Positions 15,033 through 20,219 of a stretch of 20,219 nucleotides of DNA are shown piece by piece (positions within the stretch are counted from its first letter, which is position 1; each line of letters opens with the position of its first letter). The translations under genes were made by a program, and so were the position numbers. Below the pieces are notes generated by a model that did not search any database, was not told the origin of the DNA, and was given only the letters and a program-made list of their open reading frames with translations. The stretch is from the NCBI GenBank assembly GCA_964571855.1, contig CAZNDO010000036.1, positions 1 through 20,219 on the forward strand, written 5' to 3'. The DNA is from CAYYFX01 sp964571855 (GTDB lineage Bacteria > ARS69).

Positions 15033-17062
15033 TGGAACTTCTCTGGATTACCCCGGCCGCTCCGCTCGCCAGCTTCCTGATCCTGGCGCTCGTGGGCTCG
15101 CGGCTGCCCCGCGCCGTGGTGGCCGCGCTCGGCGCCGGGTCCGTGGGCCTGTCGGCCGCCGTCGCCGTGTTCATCGCCGCGCAGTTCCTCTCCTCCCCGC
15201 CGCCCGGCAACGAGTACACGCAGGTCCTCTGGAGCTGGGTGTCGGTGGGGAACTTCGATCCGCAGATGGCGCTCCGGCTGGATCCGCTGTCCCTCGTGAT
15301 GCTGTTCGTGGTCACGGTCGTGGGCTTCTTCATCCACGTGTACTCCACGGAGTACATGGAGTCGGACGAGCGGTTCGCGCGGTTCATGTCGTACATGAAC
15401 CTGTTCGTGGGCTCCATGCTGTTCCTGGTGCTCGGGGACAACCTCCTCCTGCTGTACCTCGGCTGGGAGGGCGTCGGCCTGTGCTCGTTCCTGCTGATCG
15501 GGTTCTGGTACCACGAGCAGGCGAACGCCGACGCCGCCCGCAAGGCCTTCGTGGTCACGCGCATCGGCGACACGGCCATGGCCATCGGGCTCTTCCTGCT
15601 GTTCCTGCATCACGGCACGCTGCACATCCCGGAGCTTCTCTCGCGGGTGGAGGCGGCGTGGCCCATGGGCTCCCCCCTGGCCACGCTGGCGGCGCTCCTG
15701 CTCCTCGGCGGCGCCGTGGGCAAGTCCGCGCAGCTCCCGCTGCAGACCTGGCTCCCGGACGCCATGGCCGGCCCCACGCCGGTGTCCGCGCTCATCCACG
15801 CCGCCACCATGGTGACGGCCGGCGTCTACCTGGTCGCGCGCATGCACACGCTGTACGACCTGTCGCCCTTCGCCTCCGCGGTCGTGGCGGCGGTGGGCGC
15901 GCTCACGCTCCTGCTGTCCGGCTTCACCGCGCTCACGCAGCGGGACATCAAGCGCGTGCTGGCCTACTCCACGATCAGCCAGATCGGCTACATGTTCCTG
16001 GCGCTCGGCGTCGGCGCGTACGGCGCGGCCGTGTTCCACCTCATGACGCACGCCTTCTTCAAGGCGCTGCTCTTCCTCTCCGCCGGCGCGGTGATCCTGG
16101 CGCTGCACCACGAGCAGGACATCTTCAGGATGGGCGGGCTGAAGAAGGAGCTGCCGGGCGTGTGGTGGGTCTTCCTGATCGGCGGGGCGGCGCTGGCCGG
16201 GTTCCCGCTGGTGACCGCCGGCTTCTACAGCAAGGACCTCATCCTCTGGGATGCGTGGTCCTCGCCCCGGGGAGGTCCCCTCCTCTGGGCGGCCGGGACC
16301 GTGGGGGCGCTCCTGACCGCGATCTACACGTTCCGGCTCATCTTCATCGTCTTCTTCGGGAAGGCGAAGACGCACGTCCACCACGGCCCGGGGCCGCGCA
16401 TCATGGTGCCGCTGGGCGCGCTCGCGGTGCTCAGCCTCGTGGGCGGCTTCGTGGAGGTGCCGAAGACGATCGGCGGCACGCCGGTGTTCGTGGAGTTCCT
16501 CGCGCCGTCGTTCGCGTCGCACGCGCACGCGTCCGGGCACGAGGCGGCCGGACATGGCCCGGCCGGCCAGGAGGCGGCCGGCCACGGGGACGCGGCAGGA
16601 CACGAGCCGGTGGCGGCGCCGGACACGCACGGCGGGCATGACGGGGCGGCGGCCGCGCACGGCGGCGCCCACGCGGAGCACGACCTCGGCACGGAGCTCC
16701 TGTTCCAGGGCATCGCGTCGCTGCTGGCGCTGCTGGGCATCGCCATCGCCGCCGGGCTGTACCTGAAGCGCACGCCCTCCGAGGACCAGGCGGTGCCCGG
16801 GCTGCCGAAGCCGCTGCACCGGTTCTGGTTCTCCGGCTGGGGCTTCGACGCGATGTACGACGCGCTGCTCGTGCGCCCCATCGGCGCGATCGCGCGTCTG
16901 AACCGGCGGGACTTCCTGGACGAGATCTACCGCTCCATGGTCGCCGTGGCGCGGTTCGGCAACGCGGGCCTGGCCGAGATCCAGACGGGACGGCTGCGGT
17001 GGTACGCCGCGGCGCTCGGTCTCGGGGCCATCGCGGTCATCACGCTGGCGGTGTTCCTGTGA
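15032..17062 (+). CDS. nuoL: NADH-quinone oxidoreductase subunit L with His-rich insert
   Basis: Distal antiporter-like pump, 676 residues, about 60 longer than E. coli NuoL (613). Key residues are present: E146 in YLGWEGVGL, K231 in AVGKSAQLPLQTWLPDAM, H340 and K344 in LMTHAFFKALLF, and K401 in FYSKD. The C-terminal part holds the long amphipathic helix region that runs along the membrane arm and the final anchor helix. Most of the extra length is a His/Ala/Gly-rich segment at about residues 497-551, listed separately. The start is ATG at 15032, overlapping the nuoK stop (TGATG), with AGGGG just upstream; a TTG at 15029 would add one residue. Its TGA overlaps the GTG of nuoM. Confidence 0.96.
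   Translation: MELLWITPAAPLASFLILALVGSRLPRAVVAALGAGSVGLSAAVAVFIAAQFLSSPPPGNEYTQVLWSWVSVGNFDPQMALRLDPLSLVMLFVVTVVGFFIHVYSTEYMESDERFARFMSYMNLFVGSMLFLVLGDNLLLLYLGWEGVGLCSFLLIGFWYHEQANADAARKAFVVTRIGDTAMAIGLFLLFLHHGTLHIPELLSRVEAAWPMGSPLATLAALLLLGGAVGKSAQLPLQTWLPDAMAGPTPVSALIHAATMVTAGVYLVARMHTLYDLSPFASAVVAAVGALTLLLSGFTALTQRDIKRVLAYSTISQIGYMFLALGVGAYGAAVFHLMTHAFFKALLFLSAGAVILALHHEQDIFRMGGLKKELPGVWWVFLIGGAALAGFPLVTAGFYSKDLILWDAWSSPRGGPLLWAAGTVGALLTAIYTFRLIFIVFFGKAKTHVHHGPGPRIMVPLGALAVLSLVGGFVEVPKTIGGTPVFVEFLAPSFASHAHASGHEAAGHGPAGQEAAGHGDAAGHEPVAAPDTHGGHDGAAAAHGGAHAEHDLGTELLFQGIASLLALLGIAIAAGLYLKRTPSEDQAVPGLPKPLHRFWFSGWGFDAMYDALLVRPIGAIARLNRRDFLDEIYRSMVAVARFGNAGLAEIQTGRLRWYAAALGLGAIAVITLAVFL
16520..16684 (+). 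other. Histidine-rich low-complexity insert within NuoL
   Basis: Residues 497-551 of NuoL form a 55-residue stretch with 11 histidines, otherwise mostly Ala, Gly and acidic residues. It contains repeated GHEAAGHG, GQEAAGHG and AAGHE units. It follows the antiporter core and precedes the next hydrophobic helix (LLFQGIASLLALLGIAIAAG), so it is probably a loop outside the membrane. The reading frame stays open and the downstream NuoL sequence is normal, so it is not a frameshift. Metal binding or proton collection is possible but unproven. Confidence 0.8.
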
Positions 17063-18549
17063 GCCTTCTCCTGCTTCTCCTGCTGCCGCTCGCGGGCGGC
17101 GTGATCGCGGGCCTCGTGGGCGACCGCGCCCCGAAGCTCGCCCGCTGGATCTGCCTGGCCGCGCTGGGCGCCACCCTCGTCGTGGCGTTCCCGCTCGGGT
17201 CCGGCGCCCCCACCGCCGGGCTGCCCTCGGACTGGGCGGCCGAGTACCGCGTGGACTGGCTGCCGGACCTGGGCATCAGCTTCCACCTGGCCATGGACGG
17301 GCTGAGCTGGCTGATGGTGCTGCTCACGCTCGTGCTGGGCATCATCGCGGTGGGCTGCGGCTGGACCGAGATCACCGGGCGCGTGGGCTTCTACCACTTC
17401 AACCTGATGTGGGTCCTCAGCGGCATCCTCGGCGTGTTCCTGTCGCTGGACCTGCTGCTGTTCTACTTCTTCTGGGAGCTCATGGTGGTCCCGATGTACT
17501 TCCTCATCGGGATCTGGGGACACGAGAACCGCACGTACGCCGCCACGAAGTTCTTCCTGTTCACGCAGGCGGGCGGCCTGCTCATGCTGCTGGCCATCCT
17601 GACCCTGGTGCGGATCCACGCGGACCAGACCGGCCTGCTCACGTTCGACGCACCGGAACTCCTCGGCACGCAGCTCGCGGCGCCGGTGGCCATGCTGCTG
17701 ATGCTCGGGTTCTTCGCGGCGTTCGCGGTCAAGCTGCCGTCCCTGCCGGTGCACACGTGGCTCCCGGACGCGCACACCGAGGCCCCCACCGCCGGCTCGG
17801 TCATCCTCGCCGGCCTCACGCTGAAGACCGGCGCCTACGGCCTCATGCGGTTCGCGGTGCCGCTGTTCCCGGAGGCGGCCGCGGCGTTCGTCCCGGTGGC
17901 CATGGGGTTGGGCGCGGTCAGCATCGTGTACGGCGCGGTCATGGCCTTCGTGCAGACGGACCTGAAGCGGCTGGTGGCCTACACCAGCGTCAGCCACTTG
18001 GGGTTCGTGCTGCTGGGCGTCTACGCCGGCAACAAGCTCGCGCTGCAGGGCGCCGTGATGCAGATGATCTGCCACGGGCTCTCCACCGGCGGGCTCTTCG
18101 TCCTGGTCGGCCTCCTGCAGGAGCGCATCCACACGCGCGACATCGCGCGCATGGGCGGCTTCGCCCAGTTCGCGCCGCGCATGGCGGGGCTGGCGCTGGT
18201 CATCGCGATGGGCGGCATGGGACTCCCCGGCATGGGGAACTTCATCGCCGAGATGCTGACGCTGATGGGCGCGTTCCAGCGGCACGTGCCGTGGACCGTG
18301 GTGGCCACGCTGGGCCTCGTGGGCGCCACCATCTACACGCTGGTCTTTTTCCAGCGTTCGTTCCAGGGCCCCAACGCCACGTCCGCGAAGTTCCCGGACC
18401 TCTCCGGGCGCGAGACGGTGATTCTCGGCGTCCTGGTCGCGGGGCTGCTCTGGCTGGGGTTGTACCCGCAGCCGGTGCTGGACGCCGCCGACGCCTCCCT
18501 CACCCGGATCCAGGAGCTGGCCTCGCCGGTGCAGCTCTCGAGCGAGTGA
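17059..18549 (+). CDS. nuoM: NADH-quinone oxidoreductase subunit M
   Basis: Second antiporter-like pump, 496 residues (E. coli 509), with about 14 helices. Diagnostic residues are E140 in FYFFWELMVVPMYFLIG, K225 in AFAVKLPSLPVHTWLPDAHTEAPT, K256 in LTLKTGAYG and E398 in GNFIAEMLTL, which takes the place of the terminal lysine as in other NuoM proteins. The start is a GTG at 17059 overlapping the nuoL stop (GTGA). It is the only start that gives a normal NuoM N-terminus (SLLLLLLLPLAGG). No clear ribosome site is present, so translation probably depends on coupling to nuoL. Confidence 0.96.
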   Translation: MSLLLLLLLPLAGGVIAGLVGDRAPKLARWICLAALGATLVVAFPLGSGAPTAGLPSDWAAEYRVDWLPDLGISFHLAMDGLSWLMVLLTLVLGIIAVGCGWTEITGRVGFYHFNLMWVLSGILGVFLSLDLLLFYFFWELMVVPMYFLIGIWGHENRTYAATKFFLFTQAGGLLMLLAILTLVRIHADQTGLLTFDAPELLGTQLAAPVAMLLMLGFFAAFAVKLPSLPVHTWLPDAHTEAPTAGSVILAGLTLKTGAYGLMRFAVPLFPEAAAAFVPVAMGLGAVSIVYGAVMAFVQTDLKRLVAYTSVSHLGFVLLGVYAGNKLALQGAVMQMICHGLSTGGLFVLVGLLQERIHTRDIARMGGFAQFAPRMAGLALVIAMGGMGLPGMGNFIAEMLTLMGAFQRHVPWTVVATLGLVGATIYTLVFFQRSFQGPNATSAKFPDLSGRETVILGVLVAGLLWLGLYPQPVLDAADASLTRIQELASPVQLSSE

Positions 18550-18553
18550 CGCC

Positions 18554-20008
18554 GTGAAGCCGATCGATCTCCTCCCGATGCTCCCGATTCTCGTCCTGGC
18601 GGCGTCCATCCTCGTGACGCTGATGATGGTGACGTTCTTCCGGCGCCACGCCCTGGCGGCGGGAACCACGATCGTCGGGCTGCTGGCCTCCCTCGCGTCC
18701 GTGCCCATGGCGGCCGGCCCGCTGGAGCGCCAGGTCACGCCGCTCCTGCGCATGGACTCGTTCGCGCTGCTCGTGTTCGTCATCCTGGTGGTGGCCACGG
18801 GCTTCGTCACGCTGCTGTCCCATACGTACCTGGCGAAGCGGCGCGAGGACCCCGAGGAGTACTACGTGCTGCTGCAGCTCGCGGCGCTCGGCTCCGCGGT
18901 GCTCGCGGCCAGCACGCACTTCGCCTCGTTCTTCCTGGGCCTGGAGACGCTGAGCATCTCGCTGTACGCCCTCGTGGCGTACACGCGGCACTCGCGCGGG
19001 CCGGTGGAGGCGGCGGTGAAGTACCTCGTGCTCGCCGGCGCGTCGTCCGGCTTCCTGCTCTTCGGGATGGCGCTCCTGTACGCCGAAGTCGGGGCGCTGG
19101 ACTTCCCCGGGCTGGCGCTCGGACTGGCCACGGCCACCCCCGGCGGCCTGCTCGTGGTCACCGGGCTCGCCCTCCTGGTGGTGGCCATCGGGTTCAAGCT
19201 GGCGCTCGTCCCGTTCCACCTCTGGACGCCGGACGTCTACCAGGGCGCGCCCGCCCCCGTGACCGCGTTCATCGCCACGGTCTCGAAGGGCGGCATGGTG
19301 GCCGCCGTGGTGCGCTTCTTCCTGGAGATCGGGCTGCCGCGCGAGTCCACGGTGTTCATCCTGCTGTCCGCCATCGCGGCCGCGTCCATGCTGGCCGGGA
19401 ACCTGCTCGCGCTGCGGCAGACGAACGTGAAGCGCATCCTCGCCTACTCGTCGATCGCGCACTTCGGCTACGTGCTCGTGGCGGTGCTGGCGGACGGCGC
19501 ACTCGCGGTGTCGGCCGTGGTCTTCTACCTCGTCGCGTACTTCGCCACCACCCTGGCCGCCTTCGGCGTGGTCTCGGTCCTGTCGGACGGCGAACGGGAC
19601 GCGGATATGCTCTCGGACTACCGCGGGCTCTTCTGGCGCTCCCCGGTGCTCGCCTCCGTGCTCACGGTGGCCATGCTCTCCCTCGCGGGCATCCCGCTCA
19701 CCGCGGGATTCCTCGGCAAGTTCTACGTGCTCTCCGCGGGCATCGAGTCCCAGCTCTTCGGCCTCGTCGTCGTCCTGGCGCTCAGCTCCGCGATCGGCCT
19801 CTACTACTACCTCCGCATCGTGGTCGCCATGGCCGACGGCGCGGGCACGGACCACCACGAGTCCCCCACCCCGCTGCCCCCGGCGCCGTGGATCCCGCTC
19901 GCCGCGAGCACGGTCCTCTCCGTCCTCCTCCTCGCGGTGGTCTGGCTCGGCGTCCAACCGGGGCCGGTCCAGCGCTTCATCGAAGCAGCGGTGGCCGGAC
20001 TTCGCTAA
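18554..20008 (+). CDS. nuoN: NADH-quinone oxidoreductase subunit N
   Basis: Third antiporter-like pump and last gene of the operon, 484 residues, nearly the same length as E. coli NuoN (485). Conserved residues are E131 in FLGLETLSISLYALVAY, K215 in IGFKLALVPFHLWTPDVYQGAP, K245 in TVSKGGM and K389 in GFLGKFYVL. The GTG start at 18554 lies four bases after the nuoM stop, without a clear ribosome site, again suggesting coupled translation. The TAA stop is followed at once by a long inverted repeat. Confidence 0.96.
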   Translation: MKPIDLLPMLPILVLAASILVTLMMVTFFRRHALAAGTTIVGLLASLASVPMAAGPLERQVTPLLRMDSFALLVFVILVVATGFVTLLSHTYLAKRREDPEEYYVLLQLAALGSAVLAASTHFASFFLGLETLSISLYALVAYTRHSRGPVEAAVKYLVLAGASSGFLLFGMALLYAEVGALDFPGLALGLATATPGGLLVVTGLALLVVAIGFKLALVPFHLWTPDVYQGAPAPVTAFIATVSKGGMVAAVVRFFLEIGLPRESTVFILLSAIAAASMLAGNLLALRQTNVKRILAYSSIAHFGYVLVAVLADGALAVSAVVFYLVAYFATTLAAFGVVSVLSDGERDADMLSDYRGLFWRSPVLASVLTVAMLSLAGIPLTAGFLGKFYVLSAGIESQLFGLVVVLALSSAIGLYYYLRIVVAMADGAGTDHHESPTPLPPAPWIPLAASTVLSVLLLAVVWLGVQPGPVQRFIEAAVAGLR

Positions 20009-20122
20009 CGGCGAGGTCGGGAGCGTCGCCCCGAGTCGGCGGAGGTGGCGCGGCAGGGCGCCGGGGCCGGCGGGCTGCCGCGCCACCTCCGCCGACTCGG
20101 GACGACGCTCCCGACCTCGCCG
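20009..20122. repeat. Long near-perfect inverted repeat after nuoN
   Basis: Arms 20009-20056 and 20075-20122 are complementary at 47 of 48 positions; the only mismatch is C20029 against A20102. The 18-base centre can add a 5-bp stem (20059-20063 with 20068-20072) beyond a small internal loop. The repeat begins on the base after the nuoN stop codon. It would end the nuo mRNA in a very stable hairpin and may act as terminator or 3'-end protector. It has no T-run after it and is far longer than normal intrinsic terminators. It could instead be a dispersed palindromic element of the REPIN or MITE kind; no clear target-site duplication flanks it. Confidence 0.9.
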
Positions 20123-20190
20123 CGCTTGGGTTGGGGGAACGGTCACACTCACACGTCCCGTCGCGTCGGGGATGGCGGGGCCGGTCGCCT

Positions 20191-20219
20191 CGGCTTCAGC
20201 TTCGGCTTCGGCCTTGGCC
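20191..20219. repeat. Short CGGCTT hexamer repeat at window edge
   Basis: Imperfect tandem hexamers CGGCTT, CAGCTT, CGGCTT, CGGCCT run into the window end. On the plus strand an ATG at 20172 would read MAGPVASASASASALA. On the minus strand one frame reads a Pro/Lys-rich tail ending at a TGA at 20149-20151, and another an Ala/Glu-rich stretch. The repeat may be the edge of a neighbouring gene, for example a convergent one ending here, but the fragment is too short to assign. Confidence 0.4.

Noticed and set aside
20003..20126. CGCT on both sides of the long inverted repeat as a target-site duplication
   Set aside because: The left copy is separated from the repeat by two bases (AA, the end of the stop codon), and a 4-base GC-rich match is easily chance.

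Overview
The window is GC-rich bacterial chromosome. Its core is a complete, compact nuo operon for respiratory complex I (proton-pumping NADH:quinone oxidoreductase). All 14 subunits are present in 13 genes, because NuoC and NuoD are fused. Left of it lie a two-component regulatory pair, a small secreted PDZ protein and a Kup-type potassium transporter. Signal peptides, a periplasmic-type sensor domain and E. coli-like complex I features suggest a Gram-negative respiring bacterium. The very high GC and the non-enteric neighbours suggest it is not an enteric. The phylum cannot be fixed from the sequence alone; a delta-proteobacterial, acidobacterial, gemmatimonad or candidate-phylum lineage would all fit.

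Layout: (1) 44-2349, minus strand: sensor histidine kinase followed by an OmpR-family response regulator, joined by a TGATG stop/start overlap. (2) 2350-2573: divergent spacer. (3) 2574-3044, plus strand: exported 156-residue PDZ protein. (4) 3070-3100: strong hairpin between convergent genes. (5) 3115-4983, minus strand: kup. (6) 4984-5348: divergent spacer that must hold the kup and nuo promoters. (7) 5349-20008, plus strand: nuoA, B, CD, E, F, G, H, I, J, K, L, M, N, mostly overlapping or separated by fewer than 25 bases. (8) 20009-20122: a near-perfect 48-bp inverted repeat starting directly after the nuoN stop codon. (9) 20123-20219: short tail with a hexamer repeat, cut by the window end.

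How the genes work together: NuoE, F and G form the NADH-oxidising arm (FMN plus most Fe-S clusters). NuoB, CD and I carry electrons to quinone. NuoH with A, J and K, plus the antiporter-like pumps L, M and N, form the membrane arm that moves protons. Fe-S ligands and key membrane Glu/Lys residues are present wherever checked, so the enzyme looks functional. The complex is of the E. coli type throughout (NuoCD fusion, NuoG with the extra N7 cluster site, NuoG C-terminal region like that of E. coli). Kup would import potassium, probably using the proton gradient. Nothing in the sequence shows what the two-component system controls.

No CRISPR array, tRNA, rRNA, insertion sequence or phage gene was seen, and no clearly new multi-gene system was found. 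The least explained structures are the long hairpin after nuoN, the histidine-rich insert in NuoL, and the PDZ protein divergent from the two-component system.
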